Source: G963674505 sp964575975 (lineage in GTDB: Bacteria; Desulfobacterota; Desulfobacteria; Desulfobacterales; SKZT01). Taken from it: a stretch of DNA of 64,000 nucleotides. The notes beneath the pieces are model-generated. The model was not told the DNA's origin. It made no database searches and saw nothing but the letters and a program-made list of their open reading frames with translations. The stretch lies in the NCBI GenBank assembly GCA_964575975.1, contig CAZNTU010000004.1, positions 1 to 64,000 of the forward strand. The letters run 5' to 3'. The position numbers and the translations under genes are program-made. Below, piece after piece: positions 42,301 to 50,283 of this stretch. Positions within the stretch are counted from its first letter, which is position 1, and every line of letters begins with the position of its first letter.

Positions 42301-43531
42301 CGAGGATTTTCTGCGTGCGATCCGGGACGGAAGCGGTCTTCTCACCGGGTGGGACCAGGAAAACTTCGGTTTCATGCACTTGGGATTCCAGGAATACTTG
42401 ACCGCGCTGGAAATCCGACGCCGGGCCTACTCCGATCCCGACGTTTTGAAGGATCTCGCCTCCCGTTTCGGCCAAAGCTGGTGGCTGGAGACGAGCCTCC
42501 TGTTTCTGGCCCTGGACAATCCCTGCCCGTTCGGCCCGTTCATGACGGAACTCGTGAAACAGCCTGCGTTCGCCTTGCATCCCGATTTGGTGGACTTGTG
42601 CGTCGAGGACGCCGCCGAGGTTTCCCTGGAGCCGTTCGAGACGCTTTTGAAAATCAAACCGGGAAAAAAAGGCGAAGAACTCTGGGAGCGCCAATTTGCC
42701 GCCCTGCGTGTGCTGGCCCGCTTGGACGGGTCCGCGTTGGAAAATTTGAAATCCCGACTTTCGAAACACCCGTACGAGAAAATCAGAAGGCTATGGGAGT
42801 CGAGGCCGGACGATAAGACCGGGGAAATTTTCTATTCCAATCCCGGCGGCTACGAATTGGTGAAGATACCAGGAGGAGAATTCATGATGGGAGCGCCGGA
42901 ATCTGAGTTGGAATACGATTGGGAAAAACCAGTTCACTTGGTGAAGGTGAAAAGTTTTTATATGGGAAGATACCCGGTCACCAACGAGCAGTACGCCAAA
43001 TTTCTGGAGGCGGTTCCGGGAAGTTCCGAACCCGAATACTGGTCGAATCGCAGCTTCAACCAGCCGAATCAGCCAGTCGTGGGTGTGAGCTGGCAGGACG
43101 CCCGCGCGTACGCCGAGTGGGCGGGGCTGAGGTTGCCGTCCGAGGCCGAATGGGAATACGCCTGCCGGGCCGGCAGTAAGACGAAGTATTGCAACGGGGA
43201 TAGCGAAGAAGCCCTCGACCGCGTGGGTTGGTACGACAAAAATTCCGGAGCCAGGCTTCATCCGGTCGGGGAAAAGGAGCCTAACGAATTCGGATTGTAC
43301 GATATGCACGGAAATGTTTGGGAATGGGTCGAGGACGACTGGCATTCGAATTACAATGGCGCGCCCGAGGACGGCTGTGCGTGGATTGACCACCCGAAAA
43401 GGGTGGCCAGGCGGGCTTTTCGCGGGGGCGGCTTCGGCTCTTGGTCCCTCTTTTGCCGTTCCGCGTTTCGCCTCCACAGGGCGCCCGCCCTCCGGCTCCT
43501 TAATTTGGGTTTTCGCCTCGCGAGGTCGTAA
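39380..43531 (+). CDS. TIR-metallophosphoesterase-NACHT-FGE protein, candidate DGR target
   Basis: A 1383-residue multidomain protein. Residues 1-135 are a TIR domain (RIFISYATEDSEAAEKL), with Glu76 in FVQKELKLALE at the position of the NADase catalytic Glu. A linker with NQISGVVQAENIEKL follows. About 220-545 is a calcineurin-like phosphoesterase: LLHLSDLHF, VVTGDVA, VVPGNHDLNW, HHPV and GHMHKA. About 640-1145 is a NACHT/STAND NTPase with Walker A ILGDPGSGKTTHL and Walker B LLFLLDGLDEVAD. From about 1155 an FGE-sulfatase/C-type-lectin domain starts at LVKIPGGEFMMG and ends RSAFRLHRAPALRLLNLGFR. NACHT-TIR proteins sense phage and deplete NAD. The phosphoesterase between TIR and NACHT is unusual. 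The ribosome binding site is GGAGGA. Confidence 0.92.
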   Translation: MPKRIFISYATEDSEAAEKLYDRLSSEGFDPRMDRRDLLPDQNWRNEIPRVIRNSEHVVFLLSPRSLTKRGFVQKELKLALEILDEFPPGEIFLVPVKLEPCKPEDSRLADIHWVELFPSWERGFSDILRALRHGKPEAGRERSTPRPAAPERKRGAIFNLNANQISGVVQAENIEKLSFDFFRKNFSAAQERPANGKRRSFQETESPAPAATARPESPTVRLLHLSDLHFETPKKVDTWFSQLADDLKRELGCDRLDSLVVTGDVACRSLPEEYDAARIFIRRIFDEFGVGPSRTVVVPGNHDLNWDISKFECYCPEYRSKVEKNLREGEFIVEGPEIVAMRIPEKYHMRFRHFSDFYRDVLGEPYPPEERSQAVFCHLKQAGILIVGLNSAWETDHHVSRKRASIHPDAISDALDRIRLNPQYRDCLKFAAWHHPVNSPSDDRIRDEGFLERLAQAGFSVALHGHMHKARSDLFQYDKGTGDRKISIVGAGTFGAPFGQWTPGHPLQYNLLKIEGDIMTVETRRRVEIDGAWAPDAIWLRGRGKDPAARYEIKLPRKFPSPPKPESPEDSPPTANIDPPPAPLSDSELRRYCEKAAALHEKIDMVGFRTRVRARIGVEEIYIPLDAVIDDRAAGKCRFLDAEDAVKCLEETGVGKRISLPDAFLTSEKLGKRGMVILGDPGSGKTTHLKRLMLWCLRGGLSRLGLAEDLLPVFLPLRELRDTNKGLPHFVQSQLHNPHLDPPPDFGKRLLERGRLLFLLDGLDEVADSSQRDIVARWIEDALACETEKNCRFVVTCRFMGYTEQARLNEDFMELHVRPLSETQAEDFVSSWYRIVEEGLSEDKEQARIKADEGARDLVGRLKEKEFRSARVFELTRNPLLLANICLVHRDRGGRLPKRRARLYDECLDVLLELWQCAKKLPVEMEAPKSRRVLQSAAYWLHQEEGRVRADAKELAKVIGPVLETVGKSKDSAEDFLRAIRDGSGLLTGWDQENFGFMHLGFQEYLTALEIRRRAYSDPDVLKDLASRFGQSWWLETSLLFLALDNPCPFGPFMTELVKQPAFALHPDLVDLCVEDAAEVSLEPFETLLKIKPGKKGEELWERQFAALRVLARLDGSALENLKSRLSKHPYEKIRRLWESRPDDKTGEIFYSNPGGYELVKIPGGEFMMGAPESELEYDWEKPVHLVKVKSFYMGRYPVTNEQYAKFLEAVPGSSEPEYWSNRSFNQPNQPVVGVSWQDARAYAEWAGLRLPSEAEWEYACRAGSKTKYCNGDSEEALDRVGWYDKNSGARLHPVGEKEPNEFGLYDMHGNVWEWVEDDWHSNYNGAPEDGCAWIDHPKRVARRAFRGGGFGSWSLFCRSAFRLHRAPALRLLNLGFRLARS
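43406..43527 (+). repeat. Candidate DGR variable region 1 (VR1)
   Basis: Aligns base for base with 47475-47596 of the second NACHT-FGE gene. I count 18 mismatches in the first 97 bases and none in the last 25 (43503-43527). Only one mismatch is clearly silent. A is rare (about 4 in the variable 97 bases), as expected when template adenines have been replaced. It encodes the last ~41 residues of the lectin-fold domain, the usual location of DGR variable regions in FGE-type targets. The sequence after the stop is also conserved with VR2. Confidence 0.6.
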
Positions 43532-43938
43532 CCCTTTATACTTTAACCCTTTTACCCTTTACAAGGCGGAGGCGGGCGGGCATGGACGGTTATGCTCGGC
43601 ATCTTCCATACTCGCTGGAAGCCTTGTTCTTTCCGTCGTGACACTATTAAGGGCCGAGGACAAAATGAACGGAAGATATTTCTTCATGGATTCCCCGGGC
43701 CTTTTCGTCCGTTATGGACGATATAAAGTTTGAAGGATTACGGATTTCCGTCGTCCCTTGGAGGTTATGTGATCCAGTCTGCTGGAATTTAAGGGTTTAT
43801 CGCCTTGAACAGAAGTTGGAAAGGGACTATGATTGTTTCCGAAAGGTTTGAAACCAATGAAAATGCTGCCCCAATTTTTCAAAAAAGTAAGGCAAGGCAA
43901 TTCAAATCTTTGGTTTGAAATAAAAGAGAGGATGAAAT
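43532..43938. other. 407-bp intergenic region after VR1
   Basis: The first ~75 bases (up to the CGGCATC at about 43597-43603) are shared with the region after the second NACHT-FGE gene (47601-47672), including GGCGGAGGCGGGCGGGCATGG. The rest has no convincing gene. A ribosome binding site (GAGAGGAT) for the antitoxin lies at the right end. Confidence 0.5.
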
Positions 43939-44175
43939 ATGCGCCAAAATATCGAAGAATTAACCGCCGAATTAATACGTTTGCCCAAGAGGGAACGTTT
44001 GGAAATCGTCCGGTTTCTACTTTTTCTCGATAATCGTTCGATAGAATCCGACGATATAGACGTCGCTTGGGAAGAAGAAATCGCGGAAAGGGTCCTTGCC
44101 GTCGATGAAGGAAGTGCTGTCGGCATTGATTACGACGAAGCTATGCGAAAGATCGAACAGCGTTTTTCGTCATGA
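43939..44175 (+). CDS. Antitoxin of a ParE-type toxin-antitoxin pair
   Basis: A 78-residue acidic protein with the addiction-module-component pattern: ELTAELIRLPKRERLEIVRF and a C-terminal EEIAERVLAVDEG and DEAMRKIEQRF. Such proteins bind and neutralise a RelE/ParE-family toxin encoded next to them. The stop overlaps the start of the toxin gene by four bases, so the pair is co-translated. It lies between the two NACHT-FGE genes and may stabilise the island. Confidence 0.85.
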   Translation: MRQNIEELTAELIRLPKRERLEIVRFLLFLDNRSIESDDIDVAWEEEIAERVLAVDEGSAVGIDYDEAMRKIEQRFSS

Positions 44176-44477
44176 AAAAAAGATTCCTTCGACAAGCACT
44201 TGATGAATTTATCGATGCAATCAATTATTACGAAGAACGGCAGGCCGGGTTAGGGTTGAGGTTTAAGAACGAAGTTGATCGGCACGTGAAATGGATTTTG
44301 GAAAACCCCCTGGTTCCAAGAAGACGAAGTGGAGGTTACCGTAGAGTCAACGTTAAAGTATTCCCCTACAACATAGCCTACATTATTCGTGGAGATACCT
44401 TGTGGATACTTGCGATCGCGCATAATCATCGCAAACCTGAACATTGGATTAAAAGGAAAAACGAAATCGGCGCATAA
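44172..44477 (+). CDS. RelE/ParE-family toxin
   Basis: A 101-residue basic protein with the ParE/RelE fold pattern: FLRQALDEFIDAINYYEERQ, FKNEVDRHVKWILENP, then RRVNVKVFPYNIAYIIRGDT and LAIAHNHRKPEHW. ParE toxins poison DNA gyrase and RelE toxins cleave mRNA; the sequence alone does not decide which. The gene starts with ATGA overlap to its antitoxin. It looks intact. Confidence 0.87.
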   Translation: MKKRFLRQALDEFIDAINYYEERQAGLGLRFKNEVDRHVKWILENPLVPRRRSGGYRRVNVKVFPYNIAYIIRGDTLWILAIAHNHRKPEHWIKRKNEIGA

Positions 44478-44723
44478 CGAAGATTAACCGAGAAGGAAGA
44501 TGTTTTCGCCTTGAAAATTCCGCAACTAAAGACAACTATTTTTGTGCCGTACATGTTGCCGATCACACTCATAACGGTCGTATCCCCGTTAATAGGTATC
44601 AACCACCTCCTCTATCCCTCGCCGGGTATCGCCCGGTCGAATAGTCCCAGGGCGTTGCGGTTGTTAGCGCTCTCATGCGATGTTCCAAAACGGTGCTGAC
44701 CATCTCTATTAGGCGGAAACGAA

Positions 44724-47600
44724 ATGAACGACTGGAAAACGATAATCGAAACGCTCGCATCCGGAATCGAGGGTCCAGGCACACCCGAGCGGAATCGGAT
44801 TTTCAACGATCTTTCCCGCGCTGTCGCCGACCACATCGAAGCCTCTGGAACCGAAAAGGCGAAGCTCGTCTTCGACGAATTTCTCCAAAACCCGGATGTC
44901 TGGAAAAAACCGTTGCTTCTTTGCCTCCGGGAATCCGGCGGCATGGCCGGCGGCGAATTGGCGCGGTTGGCAAAAGAGATCGACGAGGCCAAGCCGGATG
45001 AAACCTCCCGTGCTCCGGATTTCGGCATCCGGGCCGAAAAGATCGAAGGAGCGGTCCAGGCGGAAAGAATCGGGAACCTGACGCAGCAATACATCGCCGA
45101 GAGCAGCGTGGTGATCGCGGAAAACGGTTCCACGGTCTTTTTCGGTTCGATCCCGGAAATCAAGGTCGAGGACAAAGGCCCGGCCATGACGAAATACCTG
45201 GAGCACATGATCGGGCGCAACCGGTTTCTCCAGTTGCAGGGGATTCGTTCCGGGGGTAGGCTCGTGCATATCGAACTGGAGCGCATTTACATTACGCTCA
45301 GGACCAACCCGGATAGGGACTCGTGCGAAGAGGAGGCTTGGCTGGCTTCCCAGGCCGAGACCGCGCCGGGCGAGTCTCTCCGCCGGGAGCAAGCCTGCGA
45401 ACGGCAACCCGAAAGCGTGTCCGTAAGCGTCGAGGAGGCGCTGGCAAGGCACGACCGTCTGGTGGTGCTGGGCGATCCGGGGAGCGGAAAAACCACCCTG
45501 TTGCGCTACCTTTCCCTTCTGTACGCGGAGGACATGGCGACAGGCGGCGGAAAAGTCCGCGAAAAGCTGGAGTTGGACGAGTCGGGCAGGCTTCCGATCT
45601 ACATTCCCCTCGGGCAAATCGGGCGATACGTGGAGGCCCACGCCATCGATCGGGACGGCACCGCAGGGCACGGCGTCCTGATCGATTTTCTGGTCAAGTC
45701 CTTGAAGGAGGACCGGATCGATCTCGACGAAAACTTTTTCGACCCTTGGCTCGCCGAGGGTAAAGCCGCCGTGTTTCTGGACGGGCTTGACGAGGTTGCC
45801 GATCCCAAGCTGAGGGGAACGGTTTCGAGGCTGGTGGAATCCTTCGTCCGGGGCAACCCCAGGTGCCGGTACGCCGTGACCAGCAGAATCGTGGGCTACA
45901 AAGGCACGGCCAGGCTGGGGGAGGGCTTCAAGATCACGACCATTCGGGATTTCAGCATGAAGGACGTGGAGAGCTTCCTGGGCAACTGGCACCTTCTGGC
46001 CGAGTACGGAAAGGGAGACGCGGGCGAAGAAGCGCGAAACCGGGCCGCAAGGCAGACCCGTCGTCTGCTGGACGCCATCGAGGCGAACGAGCGCATACGG
46101 GAGCTTGCCATCAATCCCCTCATGCTCACCGTGATCGCGCTCGTGCATCGCGACCGCGTGTCCCTTCCCGACCGGCGGGCCGAACTCTACGCGGAGGCCG
46201 TGGACGTTCTCCTGGGAAAATGGGACGAGGCAAAGGATGTCGGGGAGATTTCGGTCCTGGGAAAAAAGAAGTTCGACGCGGGCGACAAGCGCCTGGTGTT
46301 GCAAGGCGTCGCCATGGCCATGCACCGGAGCAACCAAAAGGAGATTTCCTCCGAGGAGCTGCGAAAACACTTGGAGAGCGCGTTTTCGGATTTCATCAAG
46401 GAGAAGGAGGAAATCCGCGAGGCGGCCGAGAGGTTTATTCGTGTAATAGAGGAACGCACCGGGCTTTTGGCCGCGAGAGGGCAGGGTGCGTATTCCTTTT
46501 CTCACCTCACGTTCCAGGAATACCTGGCCGCGCTGTCCATCGCCGAAAGGGAGGATTACATCCCGTTTACGCTTCGATGCGCGCAGATGCGATGGTGGAG
46601 GGAGGTAATCCTTTTGGAGGCGGGCTATCTGGGCACGCAGGGAAAAAAGCGCGTTTCCCGCCTGATTCGCGCCATCGCGGACTTGAAGGAGGAGCCCGAA
46701 CCGTTCCACAATCTGGTTCTCGCCGCAGAGTGTCTGAAGGACGCCGGCGACAGCAGGGTGGAGGGAAACCTGAAAAGGGATGTCATGGTCAGGCTTCGAA
46801 AAGGAGTGGAAAAGCCGCCTCCCCTGATCGCCAAGTGGACCAGGCGCTTCGGGGCCAAGGAATGGATCGAATACCGGTCCGCCGCCATGGACGCGCTGGT
46901 TCGAATCGGCGCGGGTTTTTGGAGCATGCCCTACGGGGAGCCCGAGTGGGTGGAGATACCGGCGGGCGAATTCGTCATGGGGGAAGGCAAGGAGCGTAAG
47001 GTCCACCTGGACGCCTACGCCATATCCAAGGTTCCGGTCTCCAACGCCCAATACCTTTTGTTTGTAAAAGATGTCGGGTACGAGCAGCCCGGACATTGGA
47101 CCGACGGCAAACCTCCCAAAAACATCGAGAGCCATCCGGTCGTGAACGTTTCCTGGTTCGACGCGGCAGAGTATTGCAACTGGCTTGGCCACAAGACGGG
47201 CAGAAAAATCGGTTTGCCCACGGAGGCGCAATGGGAAAGGGCGGCAAGGGGGATTGACGGCAGGATATTTCCATGGGGTAATAAATGGGACCCGCTAAAG
47301 TGCAACAGTGCCGAATTGGGGATAGTGAATACGACGCCGGCGGGCATTTTCCCGGAAGGGGCTTCCCCGGAAGGCGCGTTGGACATGATGGGGAATGTTT
47401 GGGAGTGGTGCTTTGATTGGTACGGTCCATTTCAAGACCATTTTGCCAGGGATCCGAAAGGGTCAAAAGACGAGGCCAGGTGGACATATCGCGGGGGCAG
47501 CTTCGGCTATTGGTCCTTCTTTGGCCGTTCCGCGCTTCGTCTCAGCGGGGGGCCCGCCTTTCGGCACCTTCATTTGGGTTTTCGCCTCGCGAGGTCCTAA
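44724..47600 (+). CDS. NACHT-FGE protein, candidate DGR target (paralogue)
   Basis: A 958-residue protein. The N-terminal ~110 residues form a helical adaptor-like domain (no TIR), followed by EKIEGAVQAERIGNLTQQYI, which parallels the linker motif of the gene at 39380. The NACHT/STAND NTPase spans about 235-700: Walker A VLGDPGSGKTTLLRYL at ~243-256 and Walker B AVFLDGLDEVADPK at ~348. The helical FSHLTFQEYLAALSIAE segment is typical of NACHT proteins. An FGE-sulfatase/lectin domain runs from about 740 (VEIPAGEFVMG) to the end RSALRLSGGPAFRHLHLGFR. With no recognised catalytic effector it may recruit one through the N-terminal domain. It starts with an AGGCGGA ribosome binding site. Confidence 0.9.
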   Translation: MNDWKTIIETLASGIEGPGTPERNRIFNDLSRAVADHIEASGTEKAKLVFDEFLQNPDVWKKPLLLCLRESGGMAGGELARLAKEIDEAKPDETSRAPDFGIRAEKIEGAVQAERIGNLTQQYIAESSVVIAENGSTVFFGSIPEIKVEDKGPAMTKYLEHMIGRNRFLQLQGIRSGGRLVHIELERIYITLRTNPDRDSCEEEAWLASQAETAPGESLRREQACERQPESVSVSVEEALARHDRLVVLGDPGSGKTTLLRYLSLLYAEDMATGGGKVREKLELDESGRLPIYIPLGQIGRYVEAHAIDRDGTAGHGVLIDFLVKSLKEDRIDLDENFFDPWLAEGKAAVFLDGLDEVADPKLRGTVSRLVESFVRGNPRCRYAVTSRIVGYKGTARLGEGFKITTIRDFSMKDVESFLGNWHLLAEYGKGDAGEEARNRAARQTRRLLDAIEANERIRELAINPLMLTVIALVHRDRVSLPDRRAELYAEAVDVLLGKWDEAKDVGEISVLGKKKFDAGDKRLVLQGVAMAMHRSNQKEISSEELRKHLESAFSDFIKEKEEIREAAERFIRVIEERTGLLAARGQGAYSFSHLTFQEYLAALSIAEREDYIPFTLRCAQMRWWREVILLEAGYLGTQGKKRVSRLIRAIADLKEEPEPFHNLVLAAECLKDAGDSRVEGNLKRDVMVRLRKGVEKPPPLIAKWTRRFGAKEWIEYRSAAMDALVRIGAGFWSMPYGEPEWVEIPAGEFVMGEGKERKVHLDAYAISKVPVSNAQYLLFVKDVGYEQPGHWTDGKPPKNIESHPVVNVSWFDAAEYCNWLGHKTGRKIGLPTEAQWERAARGIDGRIFPWGNKWDPLKCNSAELGIVNTTPAGIFPEGASPEGALDMMGNVWEWCFDWYGPFQDHFARDPKGSKDEARWTYRGGSFGYWSFFGRSALRLSGGPAFRHLHLGFRLARS
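47475..47596 (+). repeat. Candidate DGR variable region 2 (VR2)
   Basis: Partner of 43406-43527. The final 25 bases (47572-47596) are identical in both genes, consistent with an initiation-of-mutagenic-homing type end, while the preceding codons differ at almost every surface-type position (S/Y, L/F, C/G, F/L, H/S, R/G, A/G, L/F, L/H, N/H). The region after the stop (47601-47672) is conserved with that after VR1. Confidence 0.6.
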
Positions 47601-47886
47601 CCCTTTTTACTTTTACCCTCTTTCCCTTTGAAAGGCGGAGGCGGGGGGGCATGGACGGTCATGCTCGGCATCCGTCCATTCCCCCCCGCCGGAGCCTTCG
47701 GCTTTTGTCGCAACGACGCATTGCCCGAAACAATTCACCCGGACAATGCCGATTTCCAATTTCGGTTCCCGCTGCCGACCGATGAAACCCGAAAGAGTCC
47801 GTTTTCTATCTGACACACCCTTGACCGATTCCCGGTTCCACAATAAATTCGGAGAAATGCATAATCCCGTTTTCAAGAGAAAAAAC

Positions 47887-48114
47887 ATGTTGACCATATC
47901 AAGAGAAAGCTTCGAGAAAGATACAAAAAAAATATTCGCCCACATCGAACAAACCGGGGAGGAGGTGATTGTAACGGTCGGTAACGTTCCTTTCGTCAAA
48001 ATAGTCCCGATGAAATCGGATGTGGAAAGCATCTTCAAAGATATACGGGGCCGGGTGAAATATCGCGAAGATATCCTGAAACCGGAAACGGAGGAATGGG
48101 GAGACGCCCTTTGA
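47887..48114 (+). CDS. Phd/YefM-type antitoxin, apparently orphan
   Basis: A 75-residue protein: MLTISRESFEKDTKKIFAHI, EEVIVTVGNVPFVKIVPM. This is the Phd/YefM fold (strand, helix, then a xVPFVKIVPM strand). It normally precedes a PIN or RelE toxin. The gene after it is a VapB-like antitoxin, not a toxin, so the original partner seems lost. Confidence 0.75.
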   Translation: MLTISRESFEKDTKKIFAHIEQTGEEVIVTVGNVPFVKIVPMKSDVESIFKDIRGRVKYREDILKPETEEWGDAL

Positions 48115-48221
48115 AAACGATGCCTCTGGGTTGCGCGAGCGCATGCGAAGAAAAAACTTGACGATCCTTGACGATAATCGTTGCTTGTGTACTATGCGGT
48201 TCGAAGACAAAGGATGGTAAA

Positions 48222-48425
48222 ATGCGAATCAACATAGAAATTGACGACGAATTGCTGGAACAAGCCTTTTCGGTCAGTTGTACGCGGACCGAAAAAGAAT
48301 TGATCCACGAAGCGCTAAAGGAATTCGTAAGGTTGAGAAGACGAAAAGATCTCACGGAACTGGCGGGCTTCATCGAGTTCAGCAAGGATTGCGATTACAA
48401 GGATATGAGGAAAACGAGAGGATGA
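48222..48425 (+). CDS. VapB-family antitoxin
   Basis: A 67-residue protein: MRINIEIDDELLEQAF and ELIHEALKEFVRLRRRKDLT, then a GFIEFSKDCDYKDMRKTR tail. This is the ribbon-helix-helix VapB (DUF2191) pattern. Its ATGA stop/start overlap at 48422 links it to a broken vapC. Confidence 0.85.
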   Translation: MRINIEIDDELLEQAFSVSCTRTEKELIHEALKEFVRLRRRKDLTELAGFIEFSKDCDYKDMRKTRG

Positions 48426-48597
48426 TTCTCGTAGACACGTCCGTCTGGATCGAGGTGTTGAAGGACAAGTCGGCAATACCGTCCGAGCGTTTCGCGATCG
48501 GACAAGCGACGACATTATAGTTTTAAGCCGATTCGTTCAGCTTGAGTTGCTTCAAGGCGCGAAGGACGAATTCGAATGGAACCGTCTCGACGAGTAA
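48422..48597 (+). pseudogene. Broken vapC (PIN-domain toxin) fragment
   Basis: Starts MILVDTSVWIEVLKDKSAIP, the hallmark N-terminus of a VapC PIN nuclease with its first catalytic Asp. The frame ends at 48520 after IGQATTL. The following PIN sequence (IIVLSRFVQLELLQGAKDEF) is in another frame and ends at 48597 within the domain. The essential C-terminal catalytic residues are missing. The antitoxin gene thus remains without an active toxin. Confidence 0.75.
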
Positions 48598-48672
48598 CCG
48601 CTATGAAAAATACGGGGTAATGACCGGGGTTTTCGAATTTGTTATTCCGATTTTTTCGGTTGCGTCTCTCGA

Positions 48673-48719
48673 GTTATTGAAATACAGTTATTGAAACACA
48701 ATAATTGCTATTCAATAAC
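48673..48719. promoter_or_regulatory. GTTATTGAA repeat cluster before AAA ATPase gene
   Basis: GTTATTGAA occurs directly at 48673-48681 and 48687-48695 (14-base period) and inverted as TTCAATAAC at 48711-48719, just before the start at 48731. It could be an operator or a hairpin affecting translation. Confidence 0.45.
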
Positions 48720-48730
48720 GGAGGCGCCCC

Positions 48731-49846
48731 ATGCCCAACCCATTCACGCTGAAGGTCATCGCGGATAAAATTAATTTCTGCAACCGCTCGAAGGAAATCG
48801 CCGATCTGACCGGTTACGCGGAAAGCAAGACCAATGTGGTCCTTTTCTCGCCGCGAAGGCACGGGAAAACCTCGTTGGCGAAAATCGTCCAGGCCGGATT
48901 GTCCGAAAAGGGATGGACGACGATATACGCCGACATGTTCGGCCTTTCGTCCGTGGACAATCTGGCGGAAAGAATCGCGAAAGGGGTTTACTGCGGGCTC
49001 TACGAAGGAAAAACCGCGATGCAAAAGCTGGCTTCCGCCTTTAAAACGTTCCGTCCTGTTTTTAGACCGGAGGAGGACGGCGTTTCCATCTCCGTGGAAA
49101 ACGCCTCCCCGAACCTCTTCGGGGCCGATCTCCTGGAGAAGACCATGGAAGACCTCGGAGATTTCATCCGGAAAAAGGACGGAAAGGTGCATGTGGTCTT
49201 CGACGAGTTCCAGGACGTCACGGACGTGGGAGACGCCAATGTCGAGGGCATTCTGAGGTCCTACATCCAGCGACAGGAAGCTTCCTTCTTCTTCGTGGGC
49301 AGCCGCCGCCGTATTTTGCTCGAGATGTTCACGGACAAACGCCGTCCGTTTTTTCAAAGCGCGGTGAACTATCGCCTGAAGGAGCTTCCCGGGGAAGAGC
49401 TTGTCCGGTTCGTCGTCGAAAAATTCGAGGAGGGCGGAAAAAAATGCGCTTTCTCCGCGGCGGAGAAAATCGTATGGGCCGTGTCCGCGCATCCGTACTA
49501 TTGCCAAAAGCTGGCCTTGTTCGTGTTCAACATCGCGGAAAAGGAAACGAACGAACGGAACGTGGAGGAAGGTCTCCGTCTGCTTTACGAAAACGAATTC
49601 TATGTTTTCGAGGCGATCGTCCAAGGGTTGTCTCCCAAGCAGATAGCCGTCCTGAAAGCCGTCGCAAGAGAGCCCTCTAACTCGATACTGTCCGCCCGCT
49701 ACATGGCTCGGCACGGTTTGAAATCCATCGGAGGGGTCCAGGCGGGCTTGAAGAAGCTTCTTTCTCTCGACCATGTGGAAAAAAGCGAAGAGGGCGTTTA
49801 TCGAATCGTTGATCCCGTATTTAGAACGTGGTTGATCCGAGAATAG
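48731..49846 (+). CDS. AAA-family ATPase (archaeal-ATPase/STAND-like) with winged-helix C-terminus
   Basis: A 371-residue ATPase: Walker A VLFSPRRHGKTSLAK, Walker B HVVFDEFQDVTD, sensor region FFFVGSRRRILLEMFTDKRR. A C-terminal winged helix (LSPKQIAVLKAVAREP, RYMARHGLKSIGGVQAGLKK, VEKSEEGVYRIVDPVFRTWL) follows. This is the pattern of stand-alone ATPases often encoded in defence or archaeal-like loci; function unknown. It follows toxin-antitoxin debris. Confidence 0.85.
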   Translation: MPNPFTLKVIADKINFCNRSKEIADLTGYAESKTNVVLFSPRRHGKTSLAKIVQAGLSEKGWTTIYADMFGLSSVDNLAERIAKGVYCGLYEGKTAMQKLASAFKTFRPVFRPEEDGVSISVENASPNLFGADLLEKTMEDLGDFIRKKDGKVHVVFDEFQDVTDVGDANVEGILRSYIQRQEASFFFVGSRRRILLEMFTDKRRPFFQSAVNYRLKELPGEELVRFVVEKFEEGGKKCAFSAAEKIVWAVSAHPYYCQKLALFVFNIAEKETNERNVEEGLRLLYENEFYVFEAIVQGLSPKQIAVLKAVAREPSNSILSARYMARHGLKSIGGVQAGLKKLLSLDHVEKSEEGVYRIVDPVFRTWLIRE

Positions 49847-50033
49847 AGCGAAAGCGAATCCGGGAAAATTATCGATATGCGCGGATGGGGTCGGAATAAT
49901 AGCCAACGACCGGACAATATTTGTTTGCGGATTGATTGACCTTTTAAAATAGATAACATTGTATCGTAACTGAATTGCCGTTCCATTAAATAAATATGTC
50001 GCCAGGAGTTCGAACAACATGAAAAGCAAGCCT

Positions 50034-50261
50034 ATGAAATTTCCGCAACTTGACAGAGTAACCATCAATCCGGAAGTAATGGGCGGCAAGCCCTGCATCC
50101 GCGGAATGCGGGTCACCGTCGGCGCCGTATCGGGATTGCTCGCCTCCGGTGATTCTTTCGAAGAAATTCTGGAATTGTATCCCTATCTTGAAGAGGAGGA
50201 TATAAGAGCCGCCCTTTCTTATGCGACGTGGCGCTCCGAAGAATACGACATAGCTCTGTAA
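50034..50261 (+). CDS. DUF433 antitoxin-like protein
   Basis: A 75-residue protein (MKFPQLDRVTINPEVMGGKP, IRGMRVTVGAVSGLLASGD, EILELYPYLEEEDIRAALSY) of the DUF433 helix-turn-helix family, usually the antitoxin for a DUF5615/PIN-like toxin. A start at 50019 (MKSKPMKFPQ) is also possible. Its toxin gene downstream is reduced to a few codons. Confidence 0.85.
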   Translation: MKFPQLDRVTINPEVMGGKPCIRGMRVTVGAVSGLLASGDSFEEILELYPYLEEEDIRAALSYATWRSEEYDIAL

Positions 50262-50283
50262 ACGTTTGGAAATTGGCAAGATC

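Noticed and set aside
39449..42769. A long open frame on the minus strand opposite the TIR-NACHT gene
   Set aside because: It mirrors the plus-strand gene through codon bias, matches no family, and overlaps a protein with clear domains. The same holds for long antisense frames at 44709-47231, 28311-31199 and 23782-25887.
39225..48000. Search for a DGR reverse transcriptase and template repeat near the two variable regions
   Set aside because: No protein with reverse-transcriptase motifs and no third copy of the 25-base invariant end was seen on either strand, so the retroelement core is not claimed as a feature.
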